DNA from: Faecalicoccus pleomorphus DSM 20574
GTDB taxonomy: Bacteria; Bacillota_I; Bacilli_A; Erysipelotrichales; Erysipelotrichaceae
Reading direction: 5' to 3'
Length of the DNA: 64,000 nt
Assembly: GCF_000420345.1 (NCBI RefSeq)
Contig: NZ_ATUT01000006.1
Location: 21,027 to 85,026 of the forward strand
The notes beneath the pieces were generated by a model, which was not told the origin of the DNA, ran no database searches, and saw only the letters and a list, made by a program, of their open reading frames with translations. Each line of letters begins with the position of its first letter. Positions within the stretch are counted from its first letter, which is position 1. Below, one piece after another: positions 36,224 to 46,325 of the stretch. The translations under genes were made by a program, and so were the position numbers.

Positions 36224-37964
36224 CTAATTTCTTGCTCCAGTTAAACTCGTTTCTCAACAATCTTGTTTGAATTAGTTTTACAATTTTCGCCAGCAAAGGT
36301 ATGCTCCACTTCAAATGTACTTTTTCACAGTACATCTCATACATCCTAAAATAAGCTATAAGACTTGCTTTATTTAATTTCAGCCATACCAGTTGTGACT
36401 TGATGCTGTTCTTTTTCTTTTGCACATTTGCATAAACATGTTTATCCTTTGCTTCATACTTGATACGCGCTATTCTATGTTCTTTATTTTTATTCAGCAT
36501 CATGTCAACATACTGTTCCGCGCAATACTCTGTAAACTCTTGAATCAAATAACCTGTTGTCCCACACAATTCCATATATCCTTTAAAATTACATTCGATC
36601 TCATCTCTTGTTTTTCTCAGTTCCATATAAACCATCTGGGCGGACTGATTATTCTCGTATGCCGGAAGTCCTTCGTTACTATAGCCATAAACACTTCCGT
36701 GATCTGCAGTCAAAAGTTTTTCTTGTAAGAAGCTATCATATATGAAGCAATCATATGCTACTGTTTTGAATGGATAAAAGCTAAAAATCAGCCCTCTTTT
36801 TTCGCTATTATGCGCATTTAATGCAAGTTCATTTGTCCCAATATAATAACCCACAATATTTGTTGCCGGCCACAACGCATGCAACATATCCTGCATAGTG
36901 CCCTTCCATCCAACATCAACTAACACAATCTTTGCTGTTGACTTTTCTATTCCTTCCCGCTTTAAATACTTGTAGAAATTATTCCTTTGATTGCTATCCT
37001 CCATTACATTATTTAGTGCATATCTCGAAACACATAAATAATGAGTTTCAATCTCTGAATTTCCCTTCCACAAGAGATAATCATCAAATAACTTTTTTAA
37101 ATATTTTCCTTCTCTTGAAAGAAAATATAGCTTTCTTTCTCCTTCTCTGCAAACAGTTCGGTACAATTTCTCTACGAACAAGTATAAAACCAGTGAATAA
37201 TTTGAATAAGGCTCTTGATTGCTCCTTATAATACTCTCCAACTGCTCCTTTACATAATGTTCTGTGTAGTCTACTTGGTCATCATAATATTCTTTATAAA
37301 GAGCCATAATGCCGCATTCGTTCGGTTTTTCATAATCGGATTTTTCATTGTCTCCTATCATCACAATTTCACTTTTATTACCCGCTTTTAAAGCAACATC
37401 TTCATATATTGAGCCGTCACTTTTTCTCTTATCCAAATCCGAAGAAACAAATATCTCATCAATATATTCGGAAATTTTATGGACTTTTAGGAATTTTTCA
37501 AAAGCACATTTAGGCAAATAAAAGTCCGATATTATCCATATAAATTTTCCTGCCTTTTTAGCTTCAATTATATTTGAAGCCATTTCTTTATCCAGAAACT
37601 GATTTTCAATTTCTATCTCAATATCACATTTTAGCGCTTCTTCTACAAAATCTATATCAGACAGTTGGTCAGGAAGGAACATTTCCGTCACTTGCATTAC
37701 AGCGCGATATGTTGCTTCCCGTTTGAAATCGCAAATTTTTCGCGCATATCCTTCAGCTTTTTTTCTTGCTTCAAACAACTGCTGCGATGAAATGTCTCTG
37801 CCCTTTGCCAAAAGACGTTCACTCAACCGTGCTGCCCACAGTCTTTTTATATTATTTTCATGTATCTTGCGATGGACGATTGTGTCGAAATAGTCCAAGC
37901 ATACAATTTTTATATCCGGTCGCGCTATTATCCGGTCAAACTTTTCCTTGGAATACTCTTCCAT
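36210..37964 (-). CDS. HAD-superfamily hydrolase-like protein of glycan loci
   Basis: A 584-residue cytoplasmic protein with an N-terminal HAD phosphatase fold: motif I CLDYFDTIVHRK near residue 21, ISDFYLPK near 148 and motif IV MIGDNEKSDYEKP near 203. A second region has RKLYFLSREGKYLKKLFDDYL near residue 278 and IVLVDVGWKGTMQDML near 345. This composite type (similar to COG5610) is common in polysaccharide clusters but its substrate is unknown; it may act on glycosyl-phosphates. It overlaps the polymerase gene by 29 bases. Confidence 0.75.
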   Translation of the reverse strand: MEEYSKEKFDRIIARPDIKIVCLDYFDTIVHRKIHENNIKRLWAARLSERLLAKGRDISSQQLFEARKKAEGYARKICDFKREATYRAVMQVTEMFLPDQLSDIDFVEEALKCDIEIEIENQFLDKEMASNIIEAKKAGKFIWIISDFYLPKCAFEKFLKVHKISEYIDEIFVSSDLDKRKSDGSIYEDVALKAGNKSEIVMIGDNEKSDYEKPNECGIMALYKEYYDDQVDYTEHYVKEQLESIIRSNQEPYSNYSLVLYLFVEKLYRTVCREGERKLYFLSREGKYLKKLFDDYLLWKGNSEIETHYLCVSRYALNNVMEDSNQRNNFYKYLKREGIEKSTAKIVLVDVGWKGTMQDMLHALWPATNIVGYYIGTNELALNAHNSEKRGLIFSFYPFKTVAYDCFIYDSFLQEKLLTADHGSVYGYSNEGLPAYENNQSAQMVYMELRKTRDEIECNFKGYMELCGTTGYLIQEFTEYCAEQYVDMMLNKNKEHRIARIKYEAKDKHVYANVQKKKNSIKSQLVWLKLNKASLIAYFRMYEMYCEKVHLKWSIPLLAKIVKLIQTRLLRNEFNWSKKLDEIH

Positions 37965-39189
37965 TATTTTTTTCCTTTCTATTTATCCATCCAATCAATA
38001 GTGCCCATGTCAAAAATGCCCCTTGTTGTATAGGGCCTCTGACTACATAGGTATTCGCCACTGCAGCAACTGAAATCGCCACCAAAATATTGGAATACAC
38101 CTTATCTGCTCTATGTTTGACCATGTACAATCCCTTTTTGGCATTTCCCATAAAGAGCCAAAGTAGTGCGGCCACACCAATTATACCGCCCTTTATAAGC
38201 ATTGTATAAAACCCATTGTGTAGCAACGGAATTTCGTTTCCATCAACAACGCCAGCCCATGAATATGGCACATACTGAATTTCCACACCTTTTCCCATAC
38301 CTTCTCCAAATAGCTGTGAGATTACCCATTCACCTTTCCATTGTTCCTTGGCTGATTGGATTTCATATGCTCTCCAGTTATTCATCGCACTTCCAACAGA
38401 TGTGATTTTCTGCGACGAGTCCACCTCATCAAAGGAATTCAAAACCTTATCCATCAGCGGAGATTTTATGCTGTCTGGCATTATATAAAAAACCACCACA
38501 AGCGCGACCGTTATTGAAAAGAATAGCTTGACAACTTTTTTTATCTTCGTTTGGTTCTCTGCCTCTCTGCCCTCCATAAATAGCAGTACTGTAAAAATGA
38601 TCATCGGCTGGAGAATCGCAATGCGCCCTAAAGACAAAACTACATTGAGCGTCATTAACACAACTATCATGCGGTCTATTTTTTCCCCCACATAAACTTC
38701 CTTGTGCAAAAAGACGCATATGGCTGAAATCGGCAAAATAAACCCAAGATCGTAAACATTAAGACCAAATACTAAGCGCAAATTGTTAAAATCCAACGAG
38801 CCTTTTCCAATAAAAAACAAAAAATTCTTTAATGTTATAAATGTTCCATAAAGAAAAATCGTCTTTTTAATATCCATTTCCGGATTCTGTGCTGACTCAC
38901 TCGCTCCAATAAAAATCCACAAAACCGTTGGCAAAATGTAATACAAATCCCGAATCACATTTCTTGTTGTGTACAGGAAGAATCCAACAAGTGTCGTATA
39001 CGCAATAACACAAACATATAGTCTCAATCCCGGAACTCTTGGGAAAACAACCTTTCCCTTCAATTTTATTACAAGAAGAAAATAGTAACAAATTGAAAGA
39101 ATGAAAAACTGTGTCGGTGACAAAAAAGTCCCTGCCATCATTATAAGTAACATCTTTTTACATATCTTTTGATTGCCTTTCTCCATCAT
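37936..39189 (-). CDS. wzy: O-antigen/capsule polymerase (Wzy-like)
   Basis: A 417-residue membrane protein with about 11 hydrophobic helices and one large extracytoplasmic loop near residues 235-310 that contains VISQLFGEGMGKG, an O-antigen ligase/polymerase-type signature. It polymerises repeat units exported by the flippase. Two ATG codons lie at its start after GAGGAG. The gene overlaps both neighbours (acyltransferase and HAD), showing tight coupling. Confidence 0.8.
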   Translation of the reverse strand: MMEKGNQKICKKMLLIMMAGTFLSPTQFFILSICYYFLLVIKLKGKVVFPRVPGLRLYVCVIAYTTLVGFFLYTTRNVIRDLYYILPTVLWIFIGASESAQNPEMDIKKTIFLYGTFITLKNFLFFIGKGSLDFNNLRLVFGLNVYDLGFILPISAICVFLHKEVYVGEKIDRMIVVLMTLNVVLSLGRIAILQPMIIFTVLLFMEGREAENQTKIKKVVKLFFSITVALVVVFYIMPDSIKSPLMDKVLNSFDEVDSSQKITSVGSAMNNWRAYEIQSAKEQWKGEWVISQLFGEGMGKGVEIQYVPYSWAGVVDGNEIPLLHNGFYTMLIKGGIIGVAALLWLFMGNAKKGLYMVKHRADKVYSNILVAISVAAVANTYVVRGPIQQGAFLTWALLIGWINRKEKNNGRVFQGKV

Positions 39190-40244
39190 ATCTCCTCATT
39201 TTCAAGCGCTGTGTCAAAGCGTCTCTTCCCTTTATAATTGTCAATGGGATCAAAATTCCGCATAAAAAATAAATCGCTTTCCATCCAAAATTTTCTTCTT
39301 CGGTTACGCCATACATTTCCAACCAATTTATGTTTCTTCCCTGAAAAATGATTTGAAGTATATTGCCAACTTTAAAGCCTAAATATTGTGTTCCCAATAC
39401 AAACATTGTGTGTTGCCCAATATAGACAAAACATCTTTTCAGTTTACTGGTGTAATTATCAACAAGCTGTGCCATATCCAACGTTAGAATAATTCCTGCA
39501 CATCCGGCTGGAAGGATAATCCACGAAAATCGTGGCCAATCTGCCCCCCCGAATTCCAATTATTAATATACCTATTGACAAAGCAGCCGTAATCACCGTT
39601 TCTTTTTTGTTCTCTATATTTCCCTTTTGCGGTTCCAGATAGGTATGTGTCATATACCCAAGATGATACCAAAAAAGTAGCACAAGTGCTCTATTCAGCA
39701 TTCTTGGCAAATCAATCGTTGAAAAACCAAGTAGCATTAAGCAGACGCATACAATCATCACATATATATTGGCTTTGTTTTCATCTATCACGTATTTACT
39801 TATGCCAAAGCGAATACAGGCGTATAAAATCGTAAATTCCAGCATTGCAATCAAATACCACATCGGTCCCGGAAGACTTTCTCCGCCACCCATTGTCGCA
39901 ATTGCGATGATTTGATGTACAAAGTCTTTTCCATTGTAATATTTCTGATTACTAAGCTCTCCATAAATATGAATTTTATAAAGCAAATTATGCAGCAACA
40001 AAAAAACAAAATTATATGTGAGAAAAGGAACATAGCATCCCTTGATTTTCTTTTTTGTATGATTCCAAACTTGATTTAATTCCGTATTATATTTTTCACG
40101 GTATAACAATCCGGACAGAAATGCAAACAGCGGCATGTGAAACTGTGTCCATACACCACTCAGTATTTGAGCATGAAACAGAACAACAATTGTCATTCCC
40201 AGTCCTTTTGCAATATCCAGCTGTGAGTTTCTCTCCTTTATCAT
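39158..40244 (-). pseudogene. Acyltransferase family 3 gene, out of frame at a G7 tract
   Basis: Two overlapping frames encode one acyltransferase. The first (from the ATG at 40244, which overlaps the preceding glycosyltransferase stop as ATGA) begins MIKERNSQLDIAKGLGMTIVVLFHAQ with QFHMPLFAFLSGLLYRE, and the second (to 39158) supplies the last helices and the C-terminus RRYDGERQSKDM. The frame is lost at seven Gs (plus-strand C run 39544-39550). Six Gs would restore it (IGIRGADWPRFSWIIL). It is therefore either inactive or switched by slippage. Similar to the intact acyltransferase at 33745-34731. Confidence 0.85.
39544..39550. repeat. Homopolymer tract, seven Gs (minus strand) in acyltransferase gene
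   Basis: A run of seven C on the plus strand, inside codons 238-240 of the acyltransferase gene. One base less joins the two frames. Confidence 0.9.
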
Positions 40245-41110
40245 TTCATCTGCTTCTCCCATAATTTATACTGCAGGTTTCTTGAAAACATTGCCATTTT
40301 TATCTGAAAAGAATTATAGCCACTGTACTTTTGAATATAATACAATCTACTTTTCAAAAAAATCTGCATTTTACTTGCGCTATTTCCCGGTTTTTTATGG
40401 TTATAATGTTCATGGTTGGCCGTCACTTCATGAATATAAAGTTCTTTGTATCCGTTATTCACTACACTCTTTGCGAGAATCGGTTCCTCACAGTACATAA
40501 AAACAGTTTCATCCAAATAGTTTGCCTTTTCCACATATTCTCTGGAGATAAAAAAGCAGCATCCACTTACTTTCTCGCAATATCCCGTCTTATCCTCAGC
40601 GCGATAGCCATCCCACATACCAAGTTTTTGTTTTACCATCTCCAATGGCCAAAAGATCTCCTCAAATGGTGTCACTTCCCTCATTGGATTCTGCTTTTCT
40701 CCCGATGGCAGTCTGATGTCTGTTCCCACAACGGCTGCATCTGGCCATTTTTCAATTTGTGCCATCACATAAGAAACATATTCCGGATCTCTTAGTTCGA
40801 CATCTGGATTGATGACAATCATCCAGTCAGCATCACACTTGACAGCCTCACGAAGCCCTACGTTATTACCAGCAGAGAATCCTCGATTCTCATTATTGAA
40901 AATCAGCTGAGCACCTGTCGCACATTCAATATTTTTCAGTGCAACTTTCTCATTAGGATCAGGAGATGCGTTATCCACGATAATGGTGGTCAAATTCTGA
41001 TATGTCTGCTTTTGAAGATACGCTACACATTTTTGGCAGTCGCCGCTTGAATTATAATTCAATATGACTGCTGTAACCTTTCGATTTTCACTGTTTCTAC
41101 TATTTTTCAT
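40241..41110 (-). CDS. Family 2 glycosyltransferase (rhamnosyltransferase-like)
   Basis: A 289-residue GT-A fold enzyme. VTAVILNYNSSGDCQKCVAYLQKQTYQ near the N-terminus binds the nucleotide sugar, and NPDVELRDPEYV near residue 106 is the metal-binding region, followed by a hydrophobic acceptor part. It resembles dTDP-rhamnosyltransferases, which fits the rfb genes of this locus, but the linkage cannot be inferred. The start overlaps the preceding kinase-like stop as ATGA. Confidence 0.85.
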   Translation of the reverse strand: MKNSRNSENRKVTAVILNYNSSGDCQKCVAYLQKQTYQNLTTIIVDNASPDPNEKVALKNIECATGAQLIFNNENRGFSAGNNVGLREAVKCDADWMIVINPDVELRDPEYVSYVMAQIEKWPDAAVVGTDIRLPSGEKQNPMREVTPFEEIFWPLEMVKQKLGMWDGYRAEDKTGYCEKVSGCCFFISREYVEKANYLDETVFMYCEEPILAKSVVNNGYKELYIHEVTANHEHYNHKKPGNSASKMQIFLKSRLYYIQKYSGYNSFQIKMAMFSRNLQYKLWEKQMK

Positions 41111-42198
41111 AATCCTTGTAGTCCTTGCTTAAGCTGATATAAAATTTGGGCTTTTTGATTTGCGATTTTAATATCGTCACAGCATCCACGCATTATATAA
41201 AGCGAAATGTTATCAATCAAATACATTTTATACTCTTCTATGCAACTCTTGTACTTTTTAAGAAAGTCCGCTGCTATTTCATCGGCAGACATTCTTTTCT
41301 CATATATTGCCGTTTGTGTATAGAAATGCCATCTATCAAGGCATCTTGGCGCATGCCTATGTGCATATTCAAAATCAAACACAAAAAGATGTTGATTCAC
41401 CATACAAGTATTCCATGGTGTAAAGTCCCGATGACAAACTCCCCATAGTACCTGCTGATTTTTATACTCTTGTAGGATTGCATTTGCTGTTTTTAAAACG
41501 CAATTACGGTACTCAGCGCTCAACTCATCTACATTATCTATAATGAAAACTAATGATTTGTAAAAATCTGTTTTCTCAAATGCAATGTGCTCTCTTGTTT
41601 TATCGTACATTTCCTGAAGGAAGTGTTCGTGTTCCTTTCCAAACTCATGAATTGTTTTTGAACCCGGCTTTTTTTTAGTTGTCTGTACAAACGCTCTCTC
41701 ATTATCATTAAGTAAAAAAATTCCTTTACATTGCGGAACATTTTCCACATTGCATTGTTTAAGTACATTTAGGATATTTTCTTCATTTTGAAAGAGATTA
41801 AAAACTCTATTGGAAGTGCCAATTTTGCAGTATCCACATATTTTGTCTCCATCAAATATTTGCACTGTTACTTTTTGATCCGTTGATGGAGTACCCCAAA
41901 AAACAGAAACTTCATATTTGTCATACAACGCCTTTAGCAAATCCTGAAACGGATCTGAAAATATCAAGTCACCCGGTATACTTTCCGGAACGATTCTACT
42001 GCCGAACATTTTAGACAATACCGGCATTCCATATTTTAATATTTTTCCTTTTGCTCCAGAAGGCTCATAGATTTCAAGCCCAACTCTCATATTTTCAACC
42101 GGAATCGACCATTCTTTTCCATCATGATTAGAAAAAGTGATATACCGATATCCAACATTCGATTGAGATACTTTGATACTCTTTATGTTATTGTGCAT
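41107..42198 (-). CDS. Phosphotransferase of the protein-kinase-like (choline/aminoglycoside) fold
   Basis: A 363-residue protein with a clear catalytic loop CHRDFTPWNTCMVNQHLFVFDFEYAHRH near residue 270: His-x-Asp and Asn, followed by the metal-binding DFE. The family transfers phosphate to small hydroxylated compounds. Within a polysaccharide locus it could phosphorylate a sugar or polyol residue before nucleotide activation, but the substrate is unknown. The N-terminal 90 residues are unusual for the family. Both ends overlap neighbours. Confidence 0.75.
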   Translation of the reverse strand: MHNNIKSIKVSQSNVGYRYITFSNHDGKEWSIPVENMRVGLEIYEPSGAKGKILKYGMPVLSKMFGSRIVPESIPGDLIFSDPFQDLLKALYDKYEVSVFWGTPSTDQKVTVQIFDGDKICGYCKIGTSNRVFNLFQNEENILNVLKQCNVENVPQCKGIFLLNDNERAFVQTTKKKPGSKTIHEFGKEHEHFLQEMYDKTREHIAFEKTDFYKSLVFIIDNVDELSAEYRNCVLKTANAILQEYKNQQVLWGVCHRDFTPWNTCMVNQHLFVFDFEYAHRHAPRCLDRWHFYTQTAIYEKRMSADEIAADFLKKYKSCIEEYKMYLIDNISLYIMRGCCDDIKIANQKAQILYQLKQGLQGL

Positions 42199-43444
42199 TT
42201 TTGTTTTCCAAAGCCTTTACAATTTCATCTCTAATGTTCTTTCCCTTAATTTCCCATGTGATTTTTTGTCCTTTCTCAACCATGGCACGGCTCATTTTTT
42301 GCCGAATCTCCGTACTCTTCAGGGAAATCATACCCTCTGCAAGTTGATGGATCAATTCATCTCTTCCTGCATGATTCAAAATTATAGCGCACTCTGTATC
42401 AAAGTTTCTCGTGTATCCGCCAGTGTCGATACAAAGCAACGGTTTGCCCCACTTCATGCAATCAAATGCATTTGTAACTCCGCCCTCTTTTAAGCACGCA
42501 TTCAGAACAGCATCGCAATTTTCCATTTCGCTTTGATACTCACTCATCGAAATCTGACCTATTAAAGTTATTTTGTCGTCTAATCCTTTTTTCTTTATCA
42601 GCATCTCCAAATGTTTCTTCTCTGCACCCTCACCGATAATTTTCATCGTAACATTCGACAGTTCCTTTTCAGCAATCGAAAAAGCCTCCACCAAGAGATC
42701 AAAGCCACGCCATCCATCCAAACGGCCCACCGTAATATATGTAAGCCCCTCCGATTCATCCCGCGCCTTCGGTTCAAAATATGTTGGTGCACATTCCATT
42801 GCAACATCCGTAAAAAGTATAGCTTTATTACGATATTTTTCAGGAATCATTGCCATTGTTGAATTAGCCTTGCAAAAAATCAAATCAGCATTTTCACATT
42901 TCTTATGAAAGGATGGATTTATGGTCATACTTGATACAACAATCCTTCGAACAGCTTCAAGCATTCTGTGTTTCCACGCATAATGCTTGGAGAACTCCCT
43001 TGTAATCGTATCAACGCCACCTGTCGGACCCCATACAAAAAATTTCTTTTGTCCATACGCGCTTATGTCCCAGATTGCATTGCCATATGTCAGTAAATGA
43101 AAAATCGGTATTTCATTTGCTTCCATTACATCTTTTACCACTTTATTGGCCATATGCTGCCAAATCGTATAATATGTCCGAACTCCCGTCATTTGATGTT
43201 TGAATCTTTTGATGTAATTCGGGCAATCAAAATATACCCAATGTATTCCGTTTGCTTCTTCTGGGTTTTCTCTAAAATAGTCTTCAATTGGCTTTTGGTT
43301 GTTTGCTCGCGTCATAACCCACAAGTCAAAATATTTACTCATTTCAAGAACCCAGTGCCAACCAACTCCTATTTCCGACCCTTTTCCCGGCTCACAAGCA
43401 TATGCCGATACAAAGATTTTTAATTTATCCTCACACATTCTCAT
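42188..43444 (-). CDS. Family 4 glycosyltransferase
   Basis: A 418-residue GT-B fold enzyme. SAYACEPGKGSEIGVGWHWVLEM near residue 13 is the Gly-rich N-terminal loop and LTYITVGRLDGWRGFDLLVEAF near 235 the donor-binding motif. KEGGVTNAFDCMKWGKPLLC near residue 332 has the E-x7-E-like region (here altered). It transfers a sugar from a nucleotide donor in the growing repeat unit. In line with its neighbours, overlapping by 11 bases. Confidence 0.88.
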   Translation of the reverse strand: MRMCEDKLKIFVSAYACEPGKGSEIGVGWHWVLEMSKYFDLWVMTRANNQKPIEDYFRENPEEANGIHWVYFDCPNYIKRFKHQMTGVRTYYTIWQHMANKVVKDVMEANEIPIFHLLTYGNAIWDISAYGQKKFFVWGPTGGVDTITREFSKHYAWKHRMLEAVRRIVVSSMTINPSFHKKCENADLIFCKANSTMAMIPEKYRNKAILFTDVAMECAPTYFEPKARDESEGLTYITVGRLDGWRGFDLLVEAFSIAEKELSNVTMKIIGEGAEKKHLEMLIKKKGLDDKITLIGQISMSEYQSEMENCDAVLNACLKEGGVTNAFDCMKWGKPLLCIDTGGYTRNFDTECAIILNHAGRDELIHQLAEGMISLKSTEIRQKMSRAMVEKGQKITWEIKGKNIRDEIVKALENKNAQ

Positions 43445-43457
43445 CTTGTTCCTCTTA

Positions 43458-44837
43458 TTAGATTTTTTCAGTATACTTGTTCATTATATAATGGATTGCC
43501 TGCTCTGCCATCTCTTCCGGTTTTTGTTCAGCATCTATCATTACAAACCGTTTTTTATTGCTTTCTGCGACTTTTTTGTACATTTTAGCCTGTCTTTCTA
43601 TTTCTTCAAGTGGCAATTCCTGCTTTCTCGCATAAACCGTTTCGGGTTTAGCGTTCAATACAAATACAATACCAGGCTGCGGTGTCAATTTTACAAAAAA
43701 AGTACGAATACTCTCAGGAAGGTTTAATTTTGTTCTTCTTGGATCAACAATGAAATCATAGCTATACCGGTCAAATACTGAATATCGATCATAATGCACA
43801 TCGTTTCTAACACATTTTTGCCAGCCAATAATATAATCCAATGTATAATAAGAAATTCGAATCAAGCTACTAAGCGGATTTGCAGGTTTCGATCGATGAG
43901 GATTCGTAAAATCAGTGTCTTGCTTCATTACGCCTGCTTTTTCGCCAACTGCCCCCAAATTAGGGAGTATGGAAGGTCTAAAATGATACACATGGAATCT
44001 GTTGTCGTTTTCATCATTAACATAATAAAAATTCAGTTCTTTTAGAAGTGCCTCTAAAAAAGTAGTTTTTCCTGTACCATCCGGTGCCATAACCGCAAAT
44101 GTCTTTGCATACTTTTTATAGTTGAAGATAATTCTACTAACTTTCTGCCACAAGAACTCTGCTGAATATCGGATCGTACTCCATGGTCTTATCTTGAATG
44201 TGTATTTTTTTAAAGCCTTTGTAAATTTCGGTTCCAACGCAACTACAGCATCAAAGTCTTTTTGGGCAATTAGTTCATTCAGTTTGATTCCCAACCCATC
44301 TCCAGATATTTTTAAAAGAATGTTCTGAAATTCTTCTGGATACTCTTGCTGTGCCTTAAAAATATCCGCTTGATATGCAGACTTGAGTTTTGCGTGATGA
44401 TAGCCAAAGATTTTATATACCACCAACATGATACCATTCATCAAATCATCCAGTACATTCATGCCATTGTATAGAACAACGTGCTGATACAACTCCTCGA
44501 ATGTAAACACTTCAAATCCCTTTGATATATAGCCATCAATCAAATCAATATGAATTGACAACTTATGAAGGGTATCCATTCCAATATAGCAGTGGATATG
44601 TCCAAAACAATCCTTATGTAAATTACTTACATTATGTTTTTCAAATGTCTGTTTCAATAAGGCTGATGCCAGTGGTTCTTTTCCCGTTTCGATCATAATA
44701 TCCACATCTTTAGATGGGTTAATATTTGGCAGTCCCTCATATCCACGCAATATAAACCATTTTATGTTACTCTCAGATAATTTCTTAAAAAAATCCAACA
44801 GAATTTTCCCGTGTCTTTCATCCCATCTAGTTGTCAT
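43458..44837 (-). CDS. Nucleotidyltransferase-like plus P-loop kinase-like fusion protein
   Basis: A 459-residue two-domain protein. The N-terminal part (WFILRGYEGLPNINPSKDVDIMIETG, residues about 25-50) has the Asp-x-Asp of minimal nucleotidyltransferases. The C-terminal part contains the Walker A VMAPDGTGKTTFLEALL near residue 248 and resembles thymidylate-kinase-like P-loop kinases; the LID-like QELPLEEIERQAKMYKKVAE follows. The joint architecture occurs in some glycan loci. Function unknown; a phosphorylation and activation of an unusual precursor is possible. No close parallel recalled with a proven role. Confidence 0.65.
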   Translation of the reverse strand: MTTRWDERHGKILLDFFKKLSESNIKWFILRGYEGLPNINPSKDVDIMIETGKEPLASALLKQTFEKHNVSNLHKDCFGHIHCYIGMDTLHKLSIHIDLIDGYISKGFEVFTFEELYQHVVLYNGMNVLDDLMNGIMLVVYKIFGYHHAKLKSAYQADIFKAQQEYPEEFQNILLKISGDGLGIKLNELIAQKDFDAVVALEPKFTKALKKYTFKIRPWSTIRYSAEFLWQKVSRIIFNYKKYAKTFAVMAPDGTGKTTFLEALLKELNFYYVNDENDNRFHVYHFRPSILPNLGAVGEKAGVMKQDTDFTNPHRSKPANPLSSLIRISYYTLDYIIGWQKCVRNDVHYDRYSVFDRYSYDFIVDPRRTKLNLPESIRTFFVKLTPQPGIVFVLNAKPETVYARKQELPLEEIERQAKMYKKVAESNKKRFVMIDAEQKPEEMAEQAIHYIMNKYTEKI

Positions 44838-44853
44838 TATATCACCTTTCCAT

Positions 44854-45630
44854 TCACCTTATAGCATTGCGGATTTTTATTTCAAATTTTCTGATTCTTT
44901 CTTTGCCAAGACATCGGATTCCAACAGCGCGCAACCCTCTCAGAATCGGACGCACGACTTCAATCCAAAACTTGTTGTTTCCTCTTTTTCTCTCCCGTTC
45001 AGAAAGCCAACTATTAGAACACATATGTACTGCCACAGTTTCATCTTTTATATCAAATTCGGTCTCCCCTAATTTTTTAGGGTAAAACAGTTCACGATTA
45101 TAAATATGAAACCCCGCAACCTGTTGTTCTTTTCCTCCCAAAACCAAGCTCTTTTCTTTTAAAATATCCGTCAAAATCGAAACATTTGCGATATTATCAA
45201 AGCTTCCATCACTTTGTACAAAATCATGCATCTCGTAATATTTCAAAAGTTCTTTAATGGACTCATCATGCGCCTGACACCCAATAATTGCCGTTCCAAT
45301 AAACGCTTTTCTTTCAAAGCCTGCAACGGCATCTGCTCTATCAAGGATATCTCGAAAATCCTTTAACACTTTTACATCCGTATCTAAGTATAATCCACCG
45401 TATTCATACAGTATTTTTGCCCTCGCATAATCACTCACAAACGCGTACTTTTTATTATCATATGCTTGTTTGGCAAATCGGCAACTTTGGTAGTCAAAAT
45501 TCTCCTCATTCCAGAGTTTCAATTCATAATCTGGAAGAAACTTTTTCCAACTTGCAACACACTCTTTTTCTTTTTGCGGCATTTCACCACAACCAAACCA
45601 ACAGTAGTGAATTATCTTCTTTATTGCCAT
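44854..45630 (-). CDS. GT32-type glycosyltransferase (DXD)
   Basis: A 258-residue GT-A enzyme of the capsular-synthesis/mannosyltransferase OCH1-like group. IPKIIHYCWFG-type N-terminus is seen as KKIIHYCWFGCGEMPQKE, and the catalytic DTD lies in YGGLYLDTDVKVLKDF near residue 78. SDYARAKILYEYGGLY is the classic family pattern. It sits four bases from the acyltransferase-like gene. The donor sugar is unknown. Confidence 0.9.
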   Translation of the reverse strand: MAIKKIIHYCWFGCGEMPQKEKECVASWKKFLPDYELKLWNEENFDYQSCRFAKQAYDNKKYAFVSDYARAKILYEYGGLYLDTDVKVLKDFRDILDRADAVAGFERKAFIGTAIIGCQAHDESIKELLKYYEMHDFVQSDGSFDNIANVSILTDILKEKSLVLGGKEQQVAGFHIYNRELFYPKKLGETEFDIKDETVAVHMCSNSWLSERERKRGNNKFWIEVVRPILRGLRAVGIRCLGKERIRKFEIKIRNAIR

Positions 45631-45633
45631 TTT

Positions 45634-46323
45634 TTAATCCCTCATCGTTATATCCCAATCAACATTCGTCTTGATTATTTTTCCCGGAACTCCACCAATC
45701 AATGCATGTTCCACTTCATATTTCTTATTGCATAGTGTCCCAAATCCAACAACGCTTCCGCTTTCTATTGTTGCACCTTTAAGCAACGTTGAATGTGCAC
45801 ACAGCCAAACATGTTTTCCAACAGTTATTGGCGCATTGCTGTTTCTATCTATCCCATCCATATATAGGGAGTGTCCATCACCATCTGCGACTGTAACATT
45901 CCACGCAATCAGGCAATCTTCCCCAAATGTTATTTTTTCTCTGCACATAACTTCCAAGCCATAATTTCCTTTAAAATCGTTACCTAGAATAAGCTGTCCT
46001 CCCCCCATTACTCTTATCCTGGAATCCTTAGCTATAACAACATTCTTTCCAAATGTTATAGAGCTACCTTTATCCACATTAATTATCGTGAGTTTCTTAT
46101 ATCCATTTCGACCCGCACCATCCCATAGCCCGATGCGTACCATCGCCATACTTGGTTGCTCACTGAAAAGAATACTTCCCTTGTGACATCCGAAAACCTT
46201 CACACCACTACCAATGAGAACTGGTACTTTAAGCGCATCTTTGAAAGACAGTGTCTTTATACAAAATAAAAAAGATTTTGGCACTGCACATATATATTTT
46301 ATTTTTGAAAAAATGTTTTTCAT
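45634..46323 (-). CDS. Left-handed beta-helix (hexapeptide) acyltransferase
   Basis: A 229-residue acyltransferase with hexapeptide repeats (residues about 60-205: for example ITVGKHVWLCAHSTLLKGATIESGSVVGFGTLC). HSLYMDG and related turns surround the predicted active-site His. The N-terminus is a short basic/hydrophobic leader. Enzymes of this group O-acetylate sugar residues in repeat units. The frame is intact. It is separated from neighbours by three bases on each side. Confidence 0.85.
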   Translation of the reverse strand: MKNIFSKIKYICAVPKSFLFCIKTLSFKDALKVPVLIGSGVKVFGCHKGSILFSEQPSMAMVRIGLWDGAGRNGYKKLTIINVDKGSSITFGKNVVIAKDSRIRVMGGGQLILGNDFKGNYGLEVMCREKITFGEDCLIAWNVTVADGDGHSLYMDGIDRNSNAPITVGKHVWLCAHSTLLKGATIESGSVVGFGTLCNKKYEVEHALIGGVPGKIIKTNVDWDITMRD

Positions 46324-46325
46324 GA

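Noticed and set aside
46002..46007. Run of six Cs inside the hexapeptide acyltransferase gene
   Set aside because: The frame is intact and six is too short to argue for slippage.
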